Both the position numbers and the translations under genes were made by a program. A stretch of 22,021 bases of DNA from Micavibrio sp. UBA7689 (GTDB lineage: Bacteria; Pseudomonadota; Alphaproteobacteria; Micavibrionales; Micavibrionaceae): the NCBI GenBank assembly GCA_002482805.1, contig DLGR01000039.1, positions 1-22,021 on the forward strand. Direction: 5' to 3'. Positions 6,312 through 13,356 of the stretch are shown piece after piece. Every line of letters starts with the position of its first letter. The first letter of the stretch is position 1. A model generated the notes under the pieces. That model was not told the origin of the DNA. It saw only the letters and a program-made list of their open reading frames with translations, and ran no database searches.

Positions 6312-7681
6312 TATGCCACCGCCTTCAAACGCGCGAGCGTTTCTTCCTTGCCCAGAATTTCCATGGCGTGGAAGAGCGAAGGCGATTTATCCCGTCCCGT
6401 CAGCGCGGCGCGCAGCGGCATCATGATTTTGCCGAGTTTAAGATTTTGTTCGGTCGCCAACGCGCGGCAGGATTCTTCGATTTTGTCGTGCGTGAACGAT
6501 TCCAACGTTTCGAATTTCGCGGCGATGTGACCGAGCGCGGATTTTCCGTCCGCATCGAGAAGCTTTTGCGCTTCGGGCGTGAAATCGAGCGGGACCGATT
6601 TTGCCAAAAACGCGGCTTCTTCGGCGAGCTGTATCAATGTGACGGCGCGGGATTTCAATTCCGGCATCATGGCGAGGATACGCGTGTCGTTTTGTGCGGG
6701 CAGGAACGGTTTGATGAGTTCGAGCAGGCGTTTGTCATCGGCGAGTTTGATGTAATGCGCGTTCAGGTGGTTGAGCTTGTCGAAATCCCAGCGTGCGGGG
6801 GAGCGCACGACATGTTCCAGATTGAACCATTCGAGCGCCTGCGCATCGGAAATGATTTCGTCATCGCCGTGCGACCAGCCGAGGCGCAGAAGATAATTCC
6901 GCATCGCTTCGGGGAGGTAGCCCATGTCGCGGTATTCTTCCACGCTTGCGGCGCCGTGACGTTTGGACATTTTTGAACCATCGGGGCCAAGGATAAGCGG
7001 CAGGTGCGCGTATTCGGGTTTCTTCCAGCCCATCGCATCGTAAATCAAATTCTGGCGGAAGGTGTTGTTGAGGTGGTCGTCCCCGCGGATGACATGCGTG
7101 ACGCCCATATCGTGATCGTCCACCACAACGGCGAGCATGTAGACGGGGGTGCCGTCCGAACGCAGAATGATCATGTCATCGAGTTGTTCGTTGTTGACCG
7201 TGACATCGCCTTGCACGTGATCGGGCACAGTCGTTGCGCCATCGATGGGTGCTTTGATACGGATAACGGGTTTGACGCCCGCGGGCGGTGTTTCCTTGCT
7301 GTCGCGCCAACGGCGGTCATAGAAAGTGGGTTTGCCTTCGGCCTTCGCCTTTTCGCGCATGGCGTCGAGTTCTTCGGGTGAGCAGTAGCAGTAGTAAGCT
7401 TTTCCCGCCTTCAATAATTCCTGAGCGACTTCGGCGTGGCGGGCGCGGCGTTCGAATTGGGAAACGATTTCGCCGTCGTAGTCGAGGCCGATCCATTTCA
7501 CGCCATTGATAAGTGCCTGAACATGCGCGGGATCGTAACGTTCGCGGTCCGTGTCTTCGATGCGGAAGACGACCTTGCCGCCGTGTTTCCTCGCATACAG
7601 CCAGTTGTAAAGCAGTGTGCGGGCCGTGCCGATATGCATGAGGCCTGTTGGAGACGGGGGAAAACGGGTGACGACGGACAT
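6311..7681 (-). CDS. gltX: Glutamyl-tRNA synthetase
   Basis: A class I aminoacyl-tRNA synthetase charging tRNA-Glu, and possibly tRNA-Gln, as alphaproteobacteria often rely on transamidation. The 456-aa protein has RFPPSPTGLMHIGTART at the N-terminus with the HIGH-type motif at 16-19, FRIEDTDRERY, VIRGDDHLNNTFRQ and the KMSKR loop at 237-241. The zinc-binding region keeps CYC (98-100), but the second half is YDRRWRD, lacking the later cysteine, so zinc is probably not bound. The ATG at 7681 begins MSVVTRFPPS; an AAGGAA element lies about 12 bases upstream. It heads a run with ypfJ, cutA and the protease. gltX and comEC diverge with a 69-base gap. Confidence 0.97.
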   Translation of the reverse strand: MSVVTRFPPSPTGLMHIGTARTLLYNWLYARKHGGKVVFRIEDTDRERYDPAHVQALINGVKWIGLDYDGEIVSQFERRARHAEVAQELLKAGKAYYCYCSPEELDAMREKAKAEGKPTFYDRRWRDSKETPPAGVKPVIRIKAPIDGATTVPDHVQGDVTVNNEQLDDMIILRSDGTPVYMLAVVVDDHDMGVTHVIRGDDHLNNTFRQNLIYDAMGWKKPEYAHLPLILGPDGSKMSKRHGAASVEEYRDMGYLPEAMRNYLLRLGWSHGDDEIISDAQALEWFNLEHVVRSPARWDFDKLNHLNAHYIKLADDKRLLELIKPFLPAQNDTRILAMMPELKSRAVTLIQLAEEAAFLAKSVPLDFTPEAQKLLDADGKSALGHIAAKFETLESFTHDKIEESCRALATEQNLKLGKIMMPLRAALTGRDKSPSLFHAMEILGKEETLARLKAVA

Positions 7682-7750
7682 ATTATATGGTGTTCCTTTG
7701 AAATTCGTCCTAATTTACAGGGGAAATACCTTATTAAACAAGGGGTTTTC

Positions 7751-9838
7751 GTGGGGTTTTCTGTGTCGATATCCGCCGAAATTGCGGCCCAGAAGGAGCG
7801 TTTGTTCCTGTGGGTGCCTGTTTGTTTCGGGCTCGGCATAGTTTTGTATTTCGCGTTGATGGCGGAGCCAGTGTATTGGGCGGGGTTTGCAGGCATCGCC
7901 GCCGTTCTTCCTTTCGTTTCGCATTATCACAAAAAACAGCATGACGATGCCGCGCATTTCATCGCGTATCTGTTGAGCGCCGCAATTTTCCTCGCCGCGT
8001 GCGGATTCACGGCGGCGCAGGCGGGTACGGGATTTTATGGCACGCCCATTCTGGAGAAAAAAATCGGACCCGTGCGCGTGGTGGGGCAGATCGAACATAT
8101 CGAAAAGCTCGGCGGCAACGAGGGATCGCGCATCGTTCTGCGGAATGTAAGTTTGGAACGCGTGGAGCGTGCGCCCAAGAAAATACGCGTGAAATTCCGC
8201 AAGGATGAAAATTTGAAAGCGGGGGATACGATTTCCGCACTCGTGTCCCTTGATTCGCCGTCGATGGCGGTTCTGCCTTACGCATATGATTTTCGCCGGC
8301 ATTTGTTTTTCGACGGTATCGGCGGGGTAGGGTTCGCGTATTCGGGCGCGGAGATTATCGACAGCAAGCCAGCGAATGATTTGTTTTTTGAAAATCTGCG
8401 CACATGGATCGATTCCAAGATTATTGCACGGGCGGGACCTGTGACTTCGGGGATTATGAGCGCGCTTATCACGGGACAGCGCGGGGCAATTGCCGATGAG
8501 GATGAAGAGGCGATGCGGGATTCCGGCCTTTATCACCTTTTATCCATTTCGGGGACGCATGTGTGCATGGTGGCCGGGGTTTTGTTTTTCTTCGTGCGGT
8601 TATTCCTCGCGCTTTCGCCTTGGGTTGCATTGCATTGGCCTATCAAGAAGATCGCGGCGGGCGCGGCATTGGCGGGCGCGGCGTTTTACGTGTTTCTGGC
8701 AGGGGCGGAAGTGCCCGCGGTGCGTGCCCTGATGATGACGGGCCTTATCATGGCGGCCATCATGTTGGACCGTTCGCCGTTTTCATTGCGCCTTATCGCA
8801 TTTGCGGCGTTGATTGTGTTGCTCCTCGCGCCGCACAGTTTGATCGGCGTGAGTTTTCAAATGTCGTTCGCGGCCGTAGCGGCATTGATTTGTTTTTTCG
8901 ATTCCATCCGCCCGTGGTGGATGAAATGGTATAGCCGCGCGGGGTTCGTGCGAAAATCCATGATGTATTTGATTGCGACGCTTCTGACATCCCTGATCGC
9001 GGGGGGCATGACGGGGTTGTTCAGCCTGTATCATTTTCAGGCGTTTTCATTATACGGCGTGCTGGCCAATATGATCGCCGTGCCGCTCACGGGGTTTATT
9101 ATCATGCCTGCCGCCATCGTGTCGTTGATATTGATGCCGTTCGGGGCGGAGGGTTTCGCACTCGATCTCATGGAATGGGGGACGCTCTGGATGGTCGCCA
9201 TCGCGCACTGGACGGCGGGATTGGACGGTGCGGTTTTGCGCGTAAGCCAATGGCCGCAAGTGACGTTCGCGTTTATCGCGATGGGCGTGGTGTTGTTTTT
9301 GTTGTGGCGCGGATGGGCGGGCAAAGGCGTGGCTGTTTTGTTGGTCGGTGTTGGTTTGGTGTTTGCCGCGTTTCATACGCCGTACGATGTGATGATATCA
9401 GGCACGGGCAAATTGGTGGGCGTGCGGCAGGGCGGCGAAGTTTATGTATCCAGCGGGCGCGGGGAGAAATTCGCCGCCGAGAACTGGTTGCGTTTGAACG
9501 GCAGCGGGGAGAAGAAAGCCAAAACATTCAAGGATGCGCCCGATATTGCTTGCGACGATGACGGTTGTCGCATCGTGATGTACGGGCAGAATGTTTTGCT
9601 GGCCAAGACTTTGAAAGCCTATGCCGAAGATTGCGGTTGGGCGGATGTGATTGTTTCGCCCATTCCCTTGAAGAAAAAAGAATGCCCCGATGCGCGGGTT
9701 TTGAATTTGTACGATTTCAAGGACAAGGGTGCGCATGGCGTAAATTTACGCCATGGCATCGAAATTACATCGGTTAAGGATGTGGCCGGAAACAGGCCGT
9801 GGACGAAATCAGTGATACGTCCGCATAAGGGACACTAG
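7751..9838 (+). CDS. comEC: ComEC/Rec2 family DNA-uptake membrane channel
   Basis: ComEC forms the inner-membrane channel that carries single-stranded DNA into the cytoplasm during natural transformation. The 695-aa product has three N-terminal membrane segments, a soluble DUF4131-like part, and the competence domain beginning near LLSISGTHVCMVAG with at least eight hydrophobic segments. The last 140 residues are soluble and lack the HxHxDH metallo-beta-lactamase signature of Gram-positive ComEC. They carry instead cysteine-bearing blocks (DIACDDDGCRIV, AEDCGWADVIVS, ECPD, GAHGV), which resemble the alphaproteobacterial version I know. The frame extends upstream into gltX antisense, but GTG at 7751 has AAGGGG five bases in front and avoids overlap. 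Its last 30 bases overlap the end of lexA on the other strand. No other competence gene is visible here. Confidence 0.9.
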   Translation: MGFSVSISAEIAAQKERLFLWVPVCFGLGIVLYFALMAEPVYWAGFAGIAAVLPFVSHYHKKQHDDAAHFIAYLLSAAIFLAACGFTAAQAGTGFYGTPILEKKIGPVRVVGQIEHIEKLGGNEGSRIVLRNVSLERVERAPKKIRVKFRKDENLKAGDTISALVSLDSPSMAVLPYAYDFRRHLFFDGIGGVGFAYSGAEIIDSKPANDLFFENLRTWIDSKIIARAGPVTSGIMSALITGQRGAIADEDEEAMRDSGLYHLLSISGTHVCMVAGVLFFFVRLFLALSPWVALHWPIKKIAAGAALAGAAFYVFLAGAEVPAVRALMMTGLIMAAIMLDRSPFSLRLIAFAALIVLLLAPHSLIGVSFQMSFAAVAALICFFDSIRPWWMKWYSRAGFVRKSMMYLIATLLTSLIAGGMTGLFSLYHFQAFSLYGVLANMIAVPLTGFIIMPAAIVSLILMPFGAEGFALDLMEWGTLWMVAIAHWTAGLDGAVLRVSQWPQVTFAFIAMGVVLFLLWRGWAGKGVAVLLVGVGLVFAAFHTPYDVMISGTGKLVGVRQGGEVYVSSGRGEKFAAENWLRLNGSGEKKAKTFKDAPDIACDDDGCRIVMYGQNVLLAKTLKAYAEDCGWADVIVSPIPLKKKECPDARVLNLYDFKDKGAHGVNLRHGIEITSVKDVAGNRPWTKSVIRPHKGH

Positions 9839-10489
9839 TTTGCCCTGAATCTGCACACGGTCCGCTTCAAATTCGCGCGGTTCGTATTTGTCGTTTTCAG
9901 GGATGAGGATGACTTTGCCCTTCGCGCGTTTCAGGCGTTTGAGCGTGACTTCCTCACCATCCACCAGAGCGACAACAATTTCGCCGTCATTGGCGGTGTT
10001 GCATTCCTTGATGATGACGGTGTCGCCGTCATTGATGCCTGCCTTGATCATGGAGTCACCGTCAATCTCAAGCGCGTAGTGTTTGCCGGAGCCGACCATT
10101 CCGTTTGGAATTTCGACTGTCGTATTGTCATCACGAATAGCCTCTATCGGCGTACCGGCAGCGATGCGTCCGTGCATGGGCAATGAGCGCATGTTTGCGG
10201 CGTGTGCGATGACGGCGGAGATTTCGCGCGTTTGCGTTGCGGCGCGGGTGTTGTCATTTGTTTTGGGGCTGTAGCCTTCGGGAAGTTTTTTCACTTCAAG
10301 CGCGCGGGCACGGTGCGGCAGACGTTCGAGATAACCGCGTTCGACCAAGCCCGTGATCAAACGGTGAATGCCCGATTTGGATTTCAATTTGAGCGCTTCG
10401 CGCATTTCATCGAAAGAGGGAGCGATGTCGCCTTCGGACATGCGGTCATGGATGAAGAGGAGCAGGTCTTTTTGCTTCTTGGTTAACAT
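9809..10489 (-). CDS. lexA: LexA SOS repressor and autoprotease
   Basis: LexA represses DNA-damage genes and is inactivated by RecA-stimulated self-cleavage. The 226-aa protein has an N-terminal winged helix (LTKKQKDLLLFI, SFDEMREALKLKSKSGIHRLI, LVERGYLERL, residues 2-56). Next is an extended linker, the Ala111-Gly112 cleavage site in GRIAAGTP, the nucleophile S146 in DGDSM, and the general base K184 in EEVTLKRL. All required catalytic residues are present. It is transcribed from its own promoter at 10538-10566, which is covered by three GTTC half-sites, so it is expected to repress itself. Its 3' end overlaps comEC by 30 bases in convergent orientation. Confidence 0.97.
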   Translation of the reverse strand: MLTKKQKDLLLFIHDRMSEGDIAPSFDEMREALKLKSKSGIHRLITGLVERGYLERLPHRARALEVKKLPEGYSPKTNDNTRAATQTREISAVIAHAANMRSLPMHGRIAAGTPIEAIRDDNTTVEIPNGMVGSGKHYALEIDGDSMIKAGINDGDTVIIKECNTANDGEIVVALVDGEEVTLKRLKRAKGKVILIPENDKYEPREFEADRVQIQGKLVSLMRTYH

Positions 10490-10526
10490 GGGCGGTTTTC
10501 CTTCTGGAACGGGTTGATTCCGTTAT

Positions 10527-10552
10527 GTTCTTTTACCGTTCTACTCTTGTTC
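10527..10552 (+). promoter_or_regulatory. Triple LexA half-site (SOS operator)
   Basis: Three GTTC half-sites lie in direct repeat at 10527-10530, 10538-10541 and 10549-10552, each pair separated by exactly 7 bases. This gives two overlapping copies of the alphaproteobacterial SOS box GTTC-N7-GTTC. The three sites cover the spacer, the -10 box and the start region of the lexA promoter. It lies 38 bases upstream of lexA. Confidence 0.88.
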
Positions 10553-10566
10553 TTGCTTTGTGTCAA
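10538..10566 (-). promoter_or_regulatory. lexA promoter
   Basis: On the minus strand, TTGACA (10566-10561) and TAGAAC (10543-10538) are separated by 17 bases. The -35 is perfect and the -10 matches 4 of 6. Predicted start near 10531, with a leader of about 42 bases. The -10 contains one LexA half-site, the spacer another, and the start region a third. Confidence 0.7.
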
Positions 10567-10584
10567 TCGACGCCCTCAATTTCC

Positions 10585-10613
10585 TTGACTTTCCATATTT
10601 AAAATTCTATTTT
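10585..10613 (+). promoter_or_regulatory. Probable promoter of the 102-aa gene
   Basis: TTGACT (10585-10590) and TATTTT (10608-10613) are separated by 17 bases. The start would be near 10620, leaving a short leader that contains the AAGGG ribosome site. The SOS operator ends 32 bases upstream of this -35, so LexA control of this gene is possible but not indicated directly. Confidence 0.5.
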
Positions 10614-10635
10614 GCCCAAAAATAAGGGTGTGCAC

Positions 10636-10944
10636 ATGGCCAAACATTTTGTCTATCTCGATGGCAGAGATGAAGTTATTCCGGAACTGAGCCCGATGCC
10701 TTTTAACGGCACGAACGCGAGCAATGATTTGCGCGCCGATCTTTTGCGGCATTTCGTAAGCAGTTGCGCCGATGCGTGCGATTTCCTCAAGCCAAAATTG
10801 AAACAGGTAAAAATTCTGACCGAGCAGTTTTCGGAATTGTCGATTACGGTAGAAGATGCGGTGCGCGAAGTTCGAGCGAACCCGAAAGCCTTTCCCGGTT
10901 TGAGCGAAGCCAAGTCCAATTTGCCGGAAATTTTTCGCTGGTAA
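10636..10944 (+). CDS. Unrecognised 102-aa protein
   Basis: I do not recognise this protein. It begins MAKHFVYLDGRDEVIPELS, has two cysteines close together (SSCADACDF), and is probably helical in its second half (LKQVKILTEQFSELSITVEDAVREV). There is no signal peptide or membrane segment. The frame opens at a TTG at 10612, but the ATG at 10636 has AAGGG seven bases upstream and is preferred. It diverges from lexA, and its TAA directly abuts the trpC stop on the other strand. It occupies the place between lexA and trpC where many alphaproteobacteria carry moaC and moeA. Confidence 0.75.
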   Translation: MAKHFVYLDGRDEVIPELSPMPFNGTNASNDLRADLLRHFVSSCADACDFLKPKLKQVKILTEQFSELSITVEDAVREVRANPKAFPGLSEAKSNLPEIFRW

Positions 10945-11724
10945 TTATTTTCCCAGAATTTTGCGCGTGGCGTGGCCGATATCGGATTCGCGCATCAGGC
11001 TTTCGCCGATCAAAAACGCATTGAAGCCCGCGGCGGCGAATGTTTCCACCGTTTCATAATCATTGATACCGCTTTCGGCGACGCGCACGACATCCTGCGG
11101 CATAGATAAGGCGAGATTCATGCCTGTCGCGAGATCGACTTCCAGCGTTTTCAAATTCCGGTTGTTCACGCCGACCATTTTGGGGGCGAGGGCGAGGCAG
11201 CGTTCCAGTTCGTTTTCATCGTGCACTTCAAAAAGTGTGTCCATTTCGAGCGATGTGGCGAGGTCGTACAATTCCGCGGCTTGCGTATCTTCCAGTGCCG
11301 CCATAATAAGCAGGATGCAATCCGCACCCATCGCGCGCGCTTCGTAGAGCTGATAGGCATCGAGCATGAAGTCTTTTCTCAGGATCGGAATATTCACCGC
11401 CGCACGAATGGCAACAAGGTAGTCGTCATGGCCTTGAAAGTAGGGCTCATCCGTGAGCACAGACAGACACGCCGCGCCGTTGGAGGCGTAGGTTTTGGCG
11501 ATGGCGACGGGGTCGAAATCTTGGCGGATGATTCCTTTGGACGGAGAGGCTTTTTTTACCTCGGCGATCAGGGCCGGATCGTGGGACTTTAAAGTTCTTA
11601 TGAATCCGCGTGTTGGTGATTGATCTTGAGATTTTGATTTAAGATCGGAAAGGGGAATATAGGCTTTTTTGCGTTCGATGTGGCGGCGTTTGTCGTCGCA
11701 GATTTTGTCGAGGACGGTGCTCAT
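10945..11724 (-). CDS. trpC: Indole-3-glycerol phosphate synthase
   Basis: Catalyses ring closure of CdRP to indole-3-glycerol phosphate in tryptophan synthesis. The 259-aa protein is the single-domain (beta/alpha)8 form without a fused TrpF. Diagnostic segments are AEVKKASPSKG (54-64, with the phosphate and catalytic lysines), LSVLTDEPYFQG, ILRKDFMLDAYQ, VGVNNRNLKT, VAESGI and FLIGESLM. Its ATG at 11724 overlaps the trpD stop by 4 bases (ATGA), so it is coupled to trpD. Its stop codon is back to back with that of the small plus-strand gene. Confidence 0.97.
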   Translation of the reverse strand: MSTVLDKICDDKRRHIERKKAYIPLSDLKSKSQDQSPTRGFIRTLKSHDPALIAEVKKASPSKGIIRQDFDPVAIAKTYASNGAACLSVLTDEPYFQGHDDYLVAIRAAVNIPILRKDFMLDAYQLYEARAMGADCILLIMAALEDTQAAELYDLATSLEMDTLFEVHDENELERCLALAPKMVGVNNRNLKTLEVDLATGMNLALSMPQDVVRVAESGINDYETVETFAAAGFNAFLIGESLMRESDIGHATRKILGK

Positions 11725-12728
11725 GCCACATGTGCCTTATAGCGTTCCAGAAGATCGTTCGCCGCGCCGCTATCAATGGCGGCGGTGGCATCGGCCACAG
11801 CTTTTTTGAGTTCGCGGCCGTCATGAAGATACAACACGCCCGCCGTGTTGGCGAGGACCATATCGCGGTAGGCGGATCTTTTGCCGCCGAGAAGTTCCGA
11901 GAGCGCGGCAGCGTTATATTCCGCATCGCCGCCGACGAGTTTTGCAGGCACCGTGCGCGGTAAGCCGAATTGTTCGGGTGTGAGCGTCATGTGGGTAACT
12001 TTGTCTTCCATCAACAGGGCGGCGTCGGTCGTGGATGTCAGCGTGATTTCATCGAGGCCGTCTTCACCGTGCACCACAAGCGCGGATGTCGCGCCGAGGC
12101 TTTTGAGCGCTTGTGCCATCGGCATTACCCATTTTTTGGCGAAGACGCCGACCAGTTGTTTTTTCGCGCCTGCAGGATTGGCGAGAGGGCCGAGGAGATT
12201 GAATATGGTGCGCGAGCCGAGCATTTTGCGCACGGGCGAAACATGTTTCATGGCGGCGTGGTGGTTGGGCGCCATCAAAAAGCAAAAGCCGATGTCGGAG
12301 AGCGCGGATTCCAGTTTGTCTTTGGCGGGCGACAAGTTCACGCCGAGTTTTTCGAGCACGTCGGCGGCACCCGATTTGGATGTGGAGGCGCGGTTGCCGT
12401 GTTTGGCGATTTTAGCGCCGCAGGAAGCCGCGACCAAAGCAACGGCGGTAGAAATATTGTATGTGTGCGTGCCGTCGCCGCCCGTGCCGCAACAATCGAT
12501 GGTGCCTTCGGGCGCGGAAATAGTAGAGGCGAATTTGCGCAGGGCGCGCGCCGCGCCTGCGATTTCCGCCGCGGTTTCGCCGCGTTTGTGCAAGGCGAGC
12601 AGGAACAAGCCCGTTTTGTCCGGTTTTGCTTCGCCGGACATGATGAAAGAAATGCAGTCTTCCATTTCTTCTTCGGTGAAGGTTTGGTCGTGCAGGGCAC
12701 CGTTGAGAAATTTTTCAAACTTGGGCAT
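11721..12728 (-). CDS. trpD: Anthranilate phosphoribosyltransferase
   Basis: Transfers the phosphoribosyl group of PRPP to anthranilate, the second dedicated step of tryptophan synthesis. At 335 aa it is standard length. The PRPP-binding signature CGTGGDG is at 80-86, NIST at 91-94, KHGNRA at 109-114, and the SPVRKMLGSRTIFNLLGPLANP block follows in the middle, split by the anthranilate-binding arginine. VHGEDGLDEI is the late family motif. It starts 2 bases after the trpG stop and overlaps trpC by 4 bases, so trpG-trpD-trpC form one operon. Confidence 0.97.
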   Translation of the reverse strand: MPKFEKFLNGALHDQTFTEEEMEDCISFIMSGEAKPDKTGLFLLALHKRGETAAEIAGAARALRKFASTISAPEGTIDCCGTGGDGTHTYNISTAVALVAASCGAKIAKHGNRASTSKSGAADVLEKLGVNLSPAKDKLESALSDIGFCFLMAPNHHAAMKHVSPVRKMLGSRTIFNLLGPLANPAGAKKQLVGVFAKKWVMPMAQALKSLGATSALVVHGEDGLDEITLTSTTDAALLMEDKVTHMTLTPEQFGLPRTVPAKLVGGDAEYNAAALSELLGGKRSAYRDMVLANTAGVLYLHDGRELKKAVADATAAIDSGAANDLLERYKAHVA

Positions 12729-12730
12729 GG

Positions 12731-13300
12731 CTAGATGATTTTCAGAAAGGATCCGATGATGTCATGGCCGTTTTGCGTGGCAATGCTTTCGGGGTGGAAC
12801 AATACACCGTGGATGGGTTTGGTTTTGTGGGCCAGTCCCATGATAATGCCGTCGTCGGTTTTTGCCGTTTCTTCGAATTCATCGGGGAAGCTTTCGCGTT
12901 CCGCGATGAGCGAGTGATAGCGCGTGGCTTCGAACGGTTGGGGCATATTTTTGAAAACGGATTTGCCGTTGTGATAAATGGCGGATGTTTTGCCGTGCAT
13001 AGGTTTGGGCGCGCGGACGATTTTCCCACCGAACGCGGCGGCCATGGATTGAAAGCCCAGACAAACGCCGAACACGGGAATGTCTTTTTTTGCGGCGTCC
13101 TGAATGAGGGGAATGCAAATGCCCGCCTCTGCCGGAGAACAGGGGCCCGGCGAAATAACGATGGCTTTGGGTTTCGCGTTCACGACTTCATCGACCGTGA
13201 TTTTATCGTTTCTGTGCACGTCCGCAGACACGCCCAGATCGCCCAGATACTGGACGAGGTTGTAAGTAAAACTGTCGTAATTATCTATCAGAATAATCAT
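12731..13300 (-). CDS. trpG: Anthranilate synthase glutamine amidotransferase component
   Basis: A class I glutamine amidotransferase that supplies ammonia to TrpE. The 189-aa protein has IDNYDSFTYNLVQYL at the N-terminus (typical of TrpG/PabA), the oxyanion loop SPGPCSP (50-56), the nucleophile C80 in GVCLGFQ, HSLI at 129-132 and the H169/E171 pair in FHPES. The residue after CLG is Phe where His is usual in TrpG; related amidotransferases tolerate other residues here. It could also serve PabB, as no separate pabA is seen. The ATG at 13300 lies 5 bases after a probable -10 box and has no Shine-Dalgarno sequence. Confidence 0.96.
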   Translation of the reverse strand: MIILIDNYDSFTYNLVQYLGDLGVSADVHRNDKITVDEVVNAKPKAIVISPGPCSPAEAGICIPLIQDAAKKDIPVFGVCLGFQSMAAAFGGKIVRAPKPMHGKTSAIYHNGKSVFKNMPQPFEATRYHSLIAERESFPDEFEETAKTDDGIIMGLAHKTKPIHGVLFHPESIATQNGHDIIGSFLKII

Positions 13301-13305
13301 AATAC

Positions 13306-13334
13306 TTTATGCCGCGCCCGTGGACGGATGTCCA
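13306..13334 (-). promoter_or_regulatory. Probable trpGDC promoter, predicts a leaderless mRNA
   Basis: On the minus strand, TGGACA (13334-13329) and CATAAA (13311-13306) are separated by 17 bases. The -10 ends 5 bases before the trpG ATG. The -35 lies in a small perfect dyad TGGAC-GGAT-GTCCA (13321-13334) that could be an operator. There is no room for a leader peptide or attenuator before trpG. Confidence 0.45.
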
Positions 13335-13356
13335 GAGGATTGCTAGGATTGCGGCC

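Noticed and set aside
6311..7681. Missing zinc cysteine in gltX as a sign of decay
   Set aside because: Many bacterial glutamyl-tRNA synthetases lack this zinc site, and both the HIGH and KMSKR motifs are intact.
7682..7687. TATAAT directly before the gltX ATG on the minus strand
   Set aside because: Used as a -10 box it would start transcription inside the gene, after the start codon. The first residues MSVVTRFPPSPTG are conserved, so this is probably chance.
7436..7750. Upstream extension of comEC by 105 codons
   Set aside because: It would run antisense through the start of gltX and has no family similarity. GTG at 7751 with AAGGGG is a better start.
11881..12738. A 285-codon open frame on the plus strand opposite trpD
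   Set aside because: Its composition (Ser, Ala, Pro rich) is that of an antisense frame, and trpD has every expected motif.
12731..13300. TrpG has Phe instead of His in CLGHQ
   Set aside because: This position varies among class I amidotransferases (CTP synthase often has Met or Phe), and the Cys-His-Glu triad is intact, so no loss of function is implied.
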